From Strobilurus pachycystidiatus (Eukaryota > Basidiomycota > Agaricomycetes > Agaricales > Physalacriaceae): a stretch of 64,000 nucleotides of DNA. A program made the position numbers and the translations under genes. The first letter of the stretch is position 1; every line of letters begins with the position of its first letter. The stretch covers positions 1,984,001 to 2,048,000 of the forward strand of contig JAHLMK010000007.1 in assembly GCA_019915135.1 (NCBI GenBank). The letters run 5' to 3'. The notes under the pieces are model-generated. The model saw only the letters and a program-made list of their open reading frames with translations. It was not told where the DNA came from and did no database searches. Shown one piece after another: positions 44,231 through 53,323 of the stretch.

Positions 44231-44590
44231 CTTAAATTCTTCTTGGTCTTCCGCAATCTGATTGATATTGAATACCTTGCGAAAGCCTTGAATCTTGGTT
44301 GGGACCTTTAATAGTCCCGTAGGTGTCACCATATGTTCTGGGACAGTCATATGTGTCGATGCTTGATGCATCGATGCATGCATAAAGGCGTGTTGTTTCC
44401 TTAGCCGTTTGGCTGCCTGATGAACCCTATTGGGTGACTTCTTCATGTATAAGGACGTTAAGTCCCCTTCCCCGAAGGTCTCCCTGTTATCACCAGGTAT
44501 CCAACTTTGCTTTACTTCGATGTTTCCTTCTGGTGACCTTTCAAGGATCAACACGGCTTCTTCATAGGAGTTTCCTACGTCCTTAGGTTC
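44180..44590 (-). CDS. Gypsy pol linker frame
   Basis: An open frame between protease and reverse transcriptase reads EEAVLILERSPEGNIEVKQS and ends at 44180. It overlaps the protease frame end at 44575 and the RT frame start near 44230. It corresponds to the spacer that follows the protease in fungal Gypsy polyproteins. Two frame changes would be needed to join protease, linker and RT, so either there is slippage or splicing, or small indels have occurred. Confidence 0.5.
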   Translation of the reverse strand, partial: EPKDVGNSYEEAVLILERSPEGNIEVKQSWIPGDNRETFGEGDLTSLYMKKSPNRVHQAAKRLRKQHAFMHASMHQASTHMTVPEHMVTPTGLLKVPTKIQGFRKVFNINQIAEDQEEFKSYATATLNLFYGYQRS

Positions 44591-45747
44591 CCGTGAAAAC
44601 CCGTTTGTCCCCCTGGAATCATATGTCTTGGGATCTGCCCTCGACGGTAAGAAGGTAGCGATAACTTCTTCCCATTGGTGTTATCCGTAAGGGTTCCGAT
44701 TGCGTTCCCGTTGGGAAGGTTGGTGATGACCAGGTTTGAAACGATCTCGAAAGGTCGTCCCAGTAGGACCTCATAGGCGGGATCCTGCAACACATGCAAC
44801 TGAAGGTAATAGACAATACCTTCAAAGTCAAAAGGTATGTTACGAGCCAATCCCAAGGTACTGGTTCGTCCTTTGTCCGCACTTTCCATAGTAATGGTGA
44901 AAGTGGGATCATAGGCTATTCCTAATTCCAACGCTGCCTTGAGCGAAATGGAGGCGATCTGCGATCCACCATCCACTAAACTCTCCTTTTTACCATTCTT
45001 GTTGATCAAGGGCCAAAAGGTTCGTAGATCTGCATTTTCCGGCGCCATATTGCCACTTATCATTTGAAAGGGACCAGTATAGTGACCTCCGGAAAGGTTT
45101 ACAAACTGTTCTACCGCATCGTGGACTACAATCCCACCAATAGGTAAATCACCTTGCTCATGAAAGTTGACTGAATATAGCTCGGGTTGGAAGTGATCTT
45201 GGACCGTATCAGCCACTACTTCCGTCTTGAATACAGCCACAGGCGTGTTGCGTTTCCTGATGAAGTCCGAAATGCTCTGCTGCCAAGGGGGGTTGGTAGC
45301 TAGTAGCGCTTCGGGTAACAAGAACTTCCAGGCTTCACGCCAACTGGGATTCTTGTGCAAGAGTTCTTCTGCCAGGCTACGGCGTTGGAAACTCTTGACC
45401 TTAGGTTCCTTAGAGTGAACCTTTGGTTGGTTCTTTTCTGGCAGAGTTGAATCTGCTTTTGGTTGCGGCACCGGGTCTGGTTCTTCCATCGCCAGGACTT
45501 CGTCAAGAAGGTCCTGGTCAACAGGTTCTACTTCTTGAGTGACTTCTGGCGTGGAGAATGATACCTTAGGCGGGGCTGCTTTTGGAATGACCACGGACAC
45601 CCGGTCCTTAGGCCATGAGGTTACCTTCTTTTGTGGAGTTGAATCCACAGTTGCACTAGGTGCTTTTGTACTCTGACGAGTTTGACGAGTTTCTACAGTG
45701 AACTGGCTCTCCGGAGGAGTATGTGCTAACTGCACTCCTTCCTTCAT
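44575..45747 (-). CDS. Gypsy protease frame
   Basis: The frame starts at ATG 45747, which overlaps the gag stop as ATGA, and runs 390 codons. The N-terminal half is Pro/Lys-rich. The aspartic protease core shows ESLVDGGSQIASISLKAALE, with DGG in place of the usual DSG or DTG, then IPFDFEGIVYYLQLHVLQ and EVLLGRPFEIV. LPSYRRGQIPRH is the typical end of the domain in fungal Gypsy elements. The protease processes Gag-Pol. Whether DGG is active is unknown. Confidence 0.8.
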   Translation of the reverse strand: MKEGVQLAHTPPESQFTVETRQTRQSTKAPSATVDSTPQKKVTSWPKDRVSVVIPKAAPPKVSFSTPEVTQEVEPVDQDLLDEVLAMEEPDPVPQPKADSTLPEKNQPKVHSKEPKVKSFQRRSLAEELLHKNPSWREAWKFLLPEALLATNPPWQQSISDFIRKRNTPVAVFKTEVVADTVQDHFQPELYSVNFHEQGDLPIGGIVVHDAVEQFVNLSGGHYTGPFQMISGNMAPENADLRTFWPLINKNGKKESLVDGGSQIASISLKAALELGIAYDPTFTITMESADKGRTSTLGLARNIPFDFEGIVYYLQLHVLQDPAYEVLLGRPFEIVSNLVITNLPNGNAIGTLTDNTNGKKLSLPSYRRGQIPRHMIPGGQTGFHGNLRT

Positions 45748-47216
45748 CGAGCCCTGCCGAAACCCTGATAGGCGTCGGGGGCAAACTCTTCTTCTTGGGT
45801 TGGGGTTTGAACATACATCGCGACCTCAGGTGCGAACTCATCTTCTTGAGATTGGAACGCCGATACCTTAGGTGCATTTTCTTGTTGAAACTTCTGAACT
45901 TGTTCCCAAGGGCTGAGAGGCTGCTTGGGACTAACCCTTTGAATAGGTTGACTAGTAGTTCCATTCGTTACATGATATATGTTTGTACCACCAGGCTTGT
46001 AGATATGACCATTGCTTTCGCACATTTCCTTTGTAGGACAATTTGCTACAATGTGTCCTAGCTCACGACAGAAGTAGCACCTTCCATCGTTAACTACGAA
46101 CTTGTTTCCTGGGAACGCGCCCGGAGGAGCTTTGTAGAGTCCATTCGGTAAGTTGGTCGGGACTGAGACACCTTGAGCAGGTGTTTGTAGATAAATCGGC
46201 GAGGCTTCTTGTACAAAACCTTGGGTGCGGAGTCCTTGCGGACCTCCACGCTGTAAGGTATGGAGAAGTTCTGCCATCATCTTCTGATCAGCCTTGCGAG
46301 CCTCTTCGCGTTCCTTTTCTCCTTTCTGGATAATGTCCTGAAGGCTAGCTACCCTATTCAGGTATTCATCCAACTCCTCTGTCTTGATTCGGGTGGTAGA
46401 GGCGGGAATAAGTTCTCTGTTATAAGGACTATCCTTCGCACTCTTGCTCATCCATTTATCGGTCAAGAAGTAGTTGGAGATCGCTGCCTCGACCTCTGAC
46501 AACGTGAAGTCATAGGTGGGGGTTGTCCCGGCTGTTGCATTAGCTTTCGCATCGCGCCTGAGGTCCCCAAGGACATTATGCCAAACTCCCTCTGTGATAG
46601 AGGACTTGATATCTTCTATAGCACCCTTATTGGTAAGTTCTCCCGACGTGATAAGATGTCCCATGATATGGAGCACTTCGCGCTGAAAGCTTTCCCATTT
46701 CTGCTTGTTGGCTACGGGCCTAGCCAGGTACGGGTCCAAGGCATCCTTTAGGTCGGCCGGGACGTACGTAGGATCGTTCTTTCCCTTTGAGTATGAGGAA
46801 AGAACTGATTCTTGGAAGTCCGCCCAGACACCTTTCAGGTAGTCTGGGTTTTTGTGCCACCTTAGGCGTTGTTCGTGGCCGGCGTATAGCGCCGCTACTT
46901 CCAACTTAGTACCTTGTTCGGTGATTCCTGTCTGGTCAAAGATCCAGTTGCACATCGTGAAGAATTCCCTCACATCGTCTCCAGAGTGTCCCTTGAACTT
47001 TGGGGCATCCCTTGAGAATGGTATTGGGATCTTCTTGCCTTGGATCTCGCCTCTAGCTTCAGCGCTAAGTTCCTCGGAAGGTACAATTGCTCGTACTGCC
47101 ATTACTGGAACTGGTATCGTATTTTGGGTAGACGGGTTAAAGTCAATGAAGGGGGTAATAGGTTCTGGACTTTCGGGGTCTTCAAGGTCAGTCAAAGGAC
47201 TTCCGAAAGGCGTCAC
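45744..47216 (-). CDS. gag: Gypsy Gag
   Basis: The capsid-like domain includes KFKGHSGDDVREFFTMCNWI and WADFQESVLSSYSKG, and a CCHC zinc knuckle CYFCRELGHIVANC lies near the C-terminus (C-x2-C-x4-H-x4-C). The frame ends with TGA overlapping the protease ATG by ATGA. The open frame runs upstream to about 47605 without an ATG; the first ATG is at 47102-47100. Gag packages the element RNA into particles. Confidence 0.85.
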   Translation of the reverse strand: MTPFGSPLTDLEDPESPEPITPFIDFNPSTQNTIPVPVMAVRAIVPSEELSAEARGEIQGKKIPIPFSRDAPKFKGHSGDDVREFFTMCNWIFDQTGITEQGTKLEVAALYAGHEQRLRWHKNPDYLKGVWADFQESVLSSYSKGKNDPTYVPADLKDALDPYLARPVANKQKWESFQREVLHIMGHLITSGELTNKGAIEDIKSSITEGVWHNVLGDLRRDAKANATAGTTPTYDFTLSEVEAAISNYFLTDKWMSKSAKDSPYNRELIPASTTRIKTEELDEYLNRVASLQDIIQKGEKEREEARKADQKMMAELLHTLQRGGPQGLRTQGFVQEASPIYLQTPAQGVSVPTNLPNGLYKAPPGAFPGNKFVVNDGRCYFCRELGHIVANCPTKEMCESNGHIYKPGGTNIYHVTNGTTSQPIQRVSPKQPLSPWEQVQKFQQENAPKVSAFQSQEDEFAPEVAMYVQTPTQEEEFAPDAYQGFGRAR

Positions 47217-47655
47217 AAATGCGGGACTAGGCGAAGTTCTAGAGTCCGAATGTCTTCGGGTACTGGTTGTAGTTCTCGAAGGTGATTCAGGATCTGAAGA
47301 AGATCTGATCCTAGAGGCAGTAGGTGTTGAAGGTGGTACTTGCGTACGTTTCTTCTTTTGGTTCTTGGGAGTAGTCGGGTCTGCAAAGCGTCGCTGTGCT
47401 TGAGCTACTTCACTAGGTAAACCGTTGTAAAGTGAGCCGGCGATTGGGCGCTTGCTTCTTAGGCGACTAGTGATACCAGAGGTTGCTGGATTTGAAGATC
47501 CGGCAATAACTGGGTCTCCTTTTGGGGGTTGTGGATTTGCGCGGTTCTGGCTGTTGGTGTAACGACCAGAGTTCCTTGCAGCCAGTGTCTTTTGTTTATG
47601 GAGATTCCGATCTCAAGGTCGACTTAGAAGTCTTTTTCGAAATCAAAATTTACAC

Positions 47656-47674
47656 CCCCTCGCGGTGGGCTCCA
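47656..47674 (-). other. Gypsy primer-binding site
   Basis: On the minus strand, 5 bases after the right LTR edge (47680), the sequence reads TGGAGCCCACCGCGAGGGG. It starts with TGG as expected for pairing with a tRNA 3' CCA end. The tRNA species was not identified. Confidence 0.65.
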
Positions 47675-47679
47675 AAATA

Positions 47680-50064
47680 TGATGTGCAAGTTCGGAATAG
47701 ACCTCTGAAAAAGAAGCTATCGTCTAACCACACTATCAATCCTTATCACAACTAACACTCCTTGTAAGGGAGATGGGGTGCACAAAGGTTCGAGAGAACA
47801 AGGTGCTTTTGGGTAATGGAGAAATAGAGATGTATTCCGAATCGCTGTAGTTAAACTACGAGTTGTTTTTGGGGGTGTAGGGATTCTGATCGAAATGACA
47901 CAAGAAAACCTTGAAGTCGTAGGCCGAACCTCTTGATGTATGAAGACCTTAAACAGCGCGAGGCAATGTAGCTTCTACCTATCAAGTGCTCTGGTGTACA
48001 AGGACTTTGTCTTGGAATCGTCAGGCCGCTACCGCAGGTTTTACGCCACTGGACTGCTAACGATAAGGACTTCTTCTTGCACTTAAACCAAACTTCTAGT
48101 GTCTTGTACCGGGACCAAAGGTTCCGAAAGGTGTCTCAGACTAGGGTTTGAAGGTCCAGTCCAAGTGGACCGGTGAGACCGGTGAACTGGACCGGACTGG
48201 ACCGGTCACATGACCAGTCCAACATGGACCGGTCCTACCAGTCCTACCAGTCCAGGTCCTAGGTCCAGAGCTCATCCCAGATTTATCTGGACTGGTAAAG
48301 ACTGGTCTAGGACCAGTTTGGACCGGTCTACTCAGGGTCCAGTTAAGACCAGTCAAATGTCCCCCAAAAGGGTCATTATATATGATCTTATGGTAAACTT
48401 ACCTTGACTTGACCGGTCAATGGGAAACTTACCTTCACTGAGGCGTTCCTATGGTAAACTTTCCATAACTTATATACTCATATGGTACATTTAGCTGCAC
48501 ATACTCTCTTACATTTGGAAATGTCATCTTGTTGTGACTAAAACATATTATACAAGCTTCACTAGTCATTCATTTCACTGTCGTTGACTATATGATCTAT
48601 CTGGTAAACTTATATGATGGTAAACTTACTCGAAAATGTGCAGAAATATAAATTTAGGCTTATGATCCTTTGGACCGGTCCTGGACCGGTTTAGGACCGC
48701 AGACCGGACTGATTAGGACCGGTTTTTGCGGTCCTAACCAGTCCAGTCCTAGGTCCAGCCAGATTTGGGAATTTTCTGGACCGGTCCAGTCCCCAGTCCA
48801 TGACCTCAGAGGTCAAAAGACCGGACCGGACCGGACTTTTAAACCCTATCTCAGACGTTGACAACACTCGTTCAAACTCGACTTATTCCTCAAAGGGAAG
48901 TACTTCACGAAAGAGCGTGAGTGCAGGGCAGAACCACTTGCAAACCGGCCTTCTTGCGAATACAAGGTTCTAACACCAAGTAGATTCGTTGGTACTTGAC
49001 TTGGTACGTCGGAATAAGGTTCTTTCGAGTCTTTCAAGGAGTTTGGCAACACCTGATGTCTTTAAATCTTGGAAAGGTCTTTGGGGTCTTTGGGTACTTT
49101 GCAGAAATGAGTCGAAACTCGAGATAGATTCACTACAACGGCTGCGTCTGACTAGCGGCTACTGGAGGGGGCTCTAAGCTACCGAAATATGGGTCCTTTG
49201 GGCCCTTTTATACTACTGGTGGGTTCCTACTGAGTAAGCATCTATTCTAGGATCGGATACATCGGACTTTCGAGTCATACAAGAGCTGGATTCTTATTGG
49301 CTATCCCTGGTCGAAACAACTGCGGACAGGCCGCTTGGTCTTTTAGCCATATACGCCACCTTGGCGGTATGGTACAATCCTTGTGCCCAGGAGATCAAGG
49401 TCCGATAAGGACTTCGATCCTTAGGTATCTTTATGTTGCAAGGTCCTACGGACACCTGCTTTCTTGTGGATAGGTTGGATGGAGATCGTTAAGAACGTCC
49501 TTTCGAGCGCAGACACTACAGGGGAGTGCTTTCTTAAAGTGGTAATACACCCTGCTTTCGGGGTGGTCCTTGATCGTGGATCATGATCGATCGGCATAGC
49601 GGAAGGCGTCGGTTCGGAGTCCTTGACAGCTCCGAAGATTGTTTCCCCAAAAGGGTTGTGACGTCCTTGAACTATTTCGGGACCTTCCAGGTCTTTGGGT
49701 TGAGGTGCGCCGGTCTTGGGTCGCTCTAACTGAACCGCCTGGAGACCTTTGGACCCTCCTTGGGTGCGAATGGTTATAGCACATAGTCTGTAGTACAAGG
49801 TACACGCAAAGGTACGGAATCTTGACAGAGATCCAACGCGCGGATAAGGATATTCGGAGGAAGGTGATCGAAGGTTTCGATCGCGCCTGTCCTAAAGGAC
49901 TTGTTAAGGCGCCTGGACCTTGTCCTGGAGGCTTGCCCGCGTCAAGGCAGTAACTCCTGCGTGTTCTATCCTAAGTACTTGACTGGAGGTTCCTAAGGTC
50001 TTTGGGCTGTTCAGGAATCGCAAAATTCCCCGTTTCTAGTACTGGAATAGTACCCTGCGTATCA
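47680..50064 (-). repeat. right (5') LTR of the Gypsy element
   Basis: The LTR is 2385 bp with a 707-bp MITE inside it, so about 1.68 kb without the MITE and its duplication. The ends are TGAT and ATCA on the element strand. The inner 207 bp are identical to the left LTR remnant. The short frames within it are not genes. Confidence 0.85.
48142..48848. mobile_element. hAT-type MITE, copy 1 (in the Gypsy LTR)
   Basis: The ends are TAGGGTTT and AAACCCTA. TCTCAGAC is duplicated on both sides (48134-48141 and 48849-48856), an 8-bp duplication typical of hAT. The interior is non-coding and full of GGACCGGTCC-type words in the outer parts, with an AT-rich centre. A second copy is at 56812-57520. 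Confidence 0.9.
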
Positions 50065-51531
50065 TCGCGCTGTGCCCGAAAGGGCCCTCTGCAAAAGGCC
50101 CTCGCCAATCTCTCTCGTAAACGCATCAAGAAGACTATCAAGATGGTCAAGCGCGTCCCCACACGCTGGAACACAATGCGGAACGTTGTCAAGCGTGCCA
50201 TTCGGCTCAAGCCTTGCCTCAAAGCTCTGTGTGCTGCGCCTGAGTGGAACGATGCTCGCAAGAAGTCGCGCCGTCTCCGCCGTTACTTTGTTACGGAGGC
50301 GGAATGGAATATACTCGACGAGTTGCTCCCAGTCCTTGAGGTGTGTTTATTGAACTGTGTATTGACTTGTTACTCACCATTCCCAGCTGCTCTATGGTGC
50401 CACAATCATGTTCTCCGTCGAGACCTATCCGATGCTTCATCAAGTCATCCCCGCCATGGATATTCTCACCTCTGAGCTCGAGAAGTTGCTACGGGATCCC
50501 AATCTTCCCGCCGTCATCCGGAGGGCAATCCAACGAGGACTCATTGTCCTTGACAAGTACTATGCTCTTACCGACGAGTCATTGATGTGGAAAACTGCCA
50601 TGCGTACGTTCTCTCTCCTCCCTTTTGTTTCTTGCTCATGTTCTGGATAGTCTTACACCCTGCGTACCGCCGTGCTTACTTTATCAAGGAGAAGTGGGAA
50701 GGTGAATGGATCGATACAGCCATTCGCTCGGCCCGTGAAGTCTGGATCAAATATTACAAGCCTCTTATTCACTCTCCCGCCGTCGAGACCCCTGCTCCGA
50801 TTACTGAGGTCACTCCCAGTGACCCGTATGCGAAACTCAAGCAGAGGAAGATGCCCAAGCAAGCTGCCTCCACCGATGTCGACCCCTTCGATGAGTTCAT
50901 CCATGGCCAGCCGACGCCCGACGACGCCATGGAGTTCTGGACGGAACATGAGGTCTCTCTGAGCGGTGACGTTGTCCTGCCAATTAACGCGCTGGCGCGC
51001 ATGGCGCTCGACTTCCTGGCGGCGTCAGCCACCAGTATCGGAGTGGAGCGGCTTTTCTCGCACAGTGGTCTCGTGGTCGGCAAGCGTCGTTACAACCTGT
51101 CTCCCAACTCCATTTGCGAAAGCACAGTTCTTGGGAACTGGTTGAGCCATGATGGATTGGTCCCCATTGGTATCATCGCACGCCACCTCAATCAGAAGAA
51201 GTCACGAAAACGCGAGCCTGACACGGCGTCTGAGTGGACGGAAACGGAGTCGGAAGCGGAGCAAGTTGAGGGGGATGAGGAGATAGAAGTTGTTATTGTG
51301 GAGGATGAGGAGGAGGAGGAGGAGGAGGAGGAGGAGCAGGGAGAGGAGCAGGAGCAGCAGCATATGGATGTTGACAATGATGCTCTGCCTCCTGCAATCG
51401 GGAGTGATGCTGAGTCGGGGGATGACTCGGATGAGGAGGAGCCTATGGACATTGATGATGATGAGTACGAAACTGTTACTATACATCGCCGCAAAGTTAC
51501 TACACCATTACCTTCACCGCCATTACCTTAG
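50065..51531 (+). pseudogene. hAT-A transposase, C-terminal half
   Basis: The coding sequence continues from 27160 after removal of the Gypsy element and one TCGC. Exons are 50069-50340, 50388-50609 and about 50652-51531. It carries KMVKRVPTRWNTMRNV, a helical region, and the hAT dimerisation block (NALARMALDFLAASATS, VERLFSHSGLVVGKRRYNL, VLGNWL), then a Glu-rich tail. Apart from the insertion no break was seen, which agrees with a recent insertion. Confidence 0.85.
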
Positions 51532-51766
51532 TTATATCTTACCTCTATATAATACTTCCAACCGACTGAATTAAGGGTACTGATTCGTTCTGGTATGGTA
51601 TATTCGATTATACTCGAGTATTCGCGGATGCAACCGAGTATACTTGACTAACTGCATATTCGATATTCGTGATATTCGTCTCGCAATTATATCCTATGAA
51701 TAAGAGTAAGAGTATATTTCTGAATAACAATTAGGGTGTCTCGAGGGGCGATTATTCGTCTTCGCG

Positions 51767-51806
51767 ATTAAGAATATACTCGAATGTATAGTCGTGGACA
51801 AGTCTA
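51767..51806 (-). repeat. hAT-A right terminal inverted repeat
   Basis: This is the inverted partner of 20852-20891. The inner 51590-51766 is rich in ATATTCG words, as at the left end. Confidence 0.7.
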
Positions 51807-52055
51807 ACTAAGACATGGATCACAAAATTGTGAGTCGCAGAATCAAGGGGCAAGAGGAGAAATACTAACCAGTCGCGGACGCGACGAGCGTGCTGAGAAG
51901 GTTAGCCTGGCTCGGGGCCAGAGAGATACTGAGGAGACGCTGGGCAATCTCTGGGAGCGACGGTCAGTAGGTTGGGTTTGAAAGTACGGGAGGTTTCGTA
52001 CCCATAAGGTCGTCCGCGTCGATGGGGACGGAGTTGTCGCTTTTGCGGTTGACCA
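51807..52055 (-). CDS. 5' exons of an unrecognised gene, cut by hAT-A
   Basis: The minus-strand ATG at 52053-52055 starts MVNRKSDNSVPIDADDLM. A GT-AG intron and a second exon (EIAQRLLSISLAPSQANLLS) follow, then an intron whose acceptor TGTCTTAG lies two bases from the hAT-A end at 51806. A TTTAAA-type TATA element lies upstream near 52140. It does not resemble the missing 5' part of the Plavaka transposase on the other side of hAT-A. Confidence 0.4.
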
Positions 52056-52249
52056 TTTTGCAGATGAGGCGGATGATGCGAGGATGGATGGGCTGAGGAA
52101 GATGGTGGGTGAAGGAGACGAAGAATGGAAATCGAGGTTTAAATAGGAAAACCGTGGGTATAACTGTACAGTCCCGGCATATTGGGGCGCAGGGAGTTTG
52201 CCGGGAGGTGACTGGGGGCAAGGGAACTGGGGGACAAGGGAATCGTTGA

Positions 52250-52703
52250 CGCGGCGTATTGGCCAAGGAGTTTGCCGTGAAGCCAGCGGAGGAATATATC
52301 AGAGCCCAGACAGGTATTGTCCTGAAGACTCCGCCATTGGTAAAGACACAACGCAAACAGGGCCAGTTGGTCTGTGAGCGTGAAGAACGTGGAGACCGTG
52401 ATGAAAGAGAAAGGAAAAGCAAGAGACTCCGGGTATGTTTTTCCACGATCGAAAACCACTTGATCGTTATTAATATTCTAAACACAAACCAAACAGCCAC
52501 GATGATGACGACATAGATTCTCGTCAATCCTCGGACGACACACCCAAGCTGGTCCCATTCAGAAAAGGCTGGCTTCAAGGTGACGCCCTCGAGTACGCCC
52601 AGACTCACCACCGCAACAAATTCCATGCACAGAACGCCCTCAATCACAAGCTTGGCACCGCCATGCAGTCCTGGCTGCGAACGAAACAGGCGGTGCCCCT
52701 TTA
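52250..52703 (+). pseudogene. gene fragment, unrecognised, with one-base frame break
   Basis: Two plus-strand coding-like blocks occur: KEFAVKPAEEYIRAQTGIVL to a charged helix (to 52432), and after a 60-70 bp intron DTPKLVPFRKGWLQGDALEY to the stop at about 52703. GT-AG joining leaves the frame one base out. No ATG opens the first block. It is probably a remnant. Confidence 0.35.
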
Positions 52704-53323
52704 ATTAACCTAATGGACCCGGCGATAGCCACTTTTTCGTTAGGCTTTCATGCGGCGATCTGCACAGCCACTGTCTGAGAGCGACCCTAATCGGGTGGGC
52801 CCCGCCTGGGGGAAAAATTGCGGGAAATAGGGCATAATCCCTTCTCAAAATGGCTGAAAAGAGTGCCAATACCTCGCGGCATACGGCACTTGACGTGTGT
52901 GTGCTGACACTTATGATTCTTGACTTTGCGCTGTAGAAATACGGCGTACATGCCTGCAGGGCGGGTTGTTAGGGTGAACCAAACCAATTGGAGGCAAATG
53001 AACAAGTGTTTCTCCCGGGCACATCGAACCTCTCGGAAGTAAAGCACAGTAAAGTCCCGTCGTGCATGCAAGGAGCCCTCGTTGAGCGGGATGAGCGGGA
53101 TCCAGGGCGCGATGCACGCGTATAGCGAGCGGGATGCTTCCATGGAAGGGCGCCATGTGCGCGTGCCGCCAGTGGGATGCTTTCCGTAATCCCTGTAAGA
53201 TCACACGTTATATACACATCGATTATACTACTACACAGGATATAGATAGCGTAAGGTACAGAACAAGATACAAGTTAAGAGAGCCCGAGACAGCAGACTC
53301 AGAAAAATAAGGCAGTTGTACAA
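52704..53323. other. no gene seen
   Basis: Only short frames on the minus strand, without splice support. The AT-rich part at 53210-53320 may be the 3' untranslated region of the next gene. Confidence 0.4.

Larger units (their letters stand above)
27161..50064 (-). mobile_element. Ty3/Gypsy LTR retrotransposon with three extra genes
   Basis: The left copy (27161-) and right copy (47680-) of the LTR edge begin with the same TGATGTGCAAG and are identical over 207 bp. The right LTR ends at 50064 with CTGCGTATCA, so the LTR is TGAT...ATCA. TCGC flanks both sides (27157-27160 and 50065-50068). The host reading frame is restored when the element and one TCGC are taken out. Minus-strand order: 5' LTR, primer-binding site, gag, protease, RT-RNaseH-integrase, gene E, then genes D and C on the plus strand. 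hAT-B and a MITE are inserted in its two LTRs. Confidence 0.85.
20852..51806. mobile_element. hAT-A: two-gene hAT transposon, interrupted by a Gypsy element
   Basis: The ends are inverted copies: TAGACTTGACCACGAATATA at 20852 and TAGACTTGTCCACGACTATA on the minus strand from 51806. Both are followed by many ATATTCG/GAGTATATTC words. TAGAC fits the start of hAT terminal repeats. Without the Gypsy insertion (27161-50064 plus one TCGC), hAT-A is about 8.05 kb. It carries an accessory gene (minus, 21340-23699) and a transposase gene (plus, 25301-27160 and 50065-51531). An 8-bp target duplication is not evident (CGCTCGAC on the left, ACTAAGAC on the right). Confidence 0.75.

Noticed and set aside
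20844..51814. An 8-bp target duplication for hAT-A
   Set aside because: CGCTCGAC and ACTAAGAC share only a few bases, too few to claim.
51940..52647. A 227-codon minus-strand frame
   Set aside because: Only its last 28 codons match a splice-supported gene start; the rest overlaps a plus-strand coding fragment and looks like noise.
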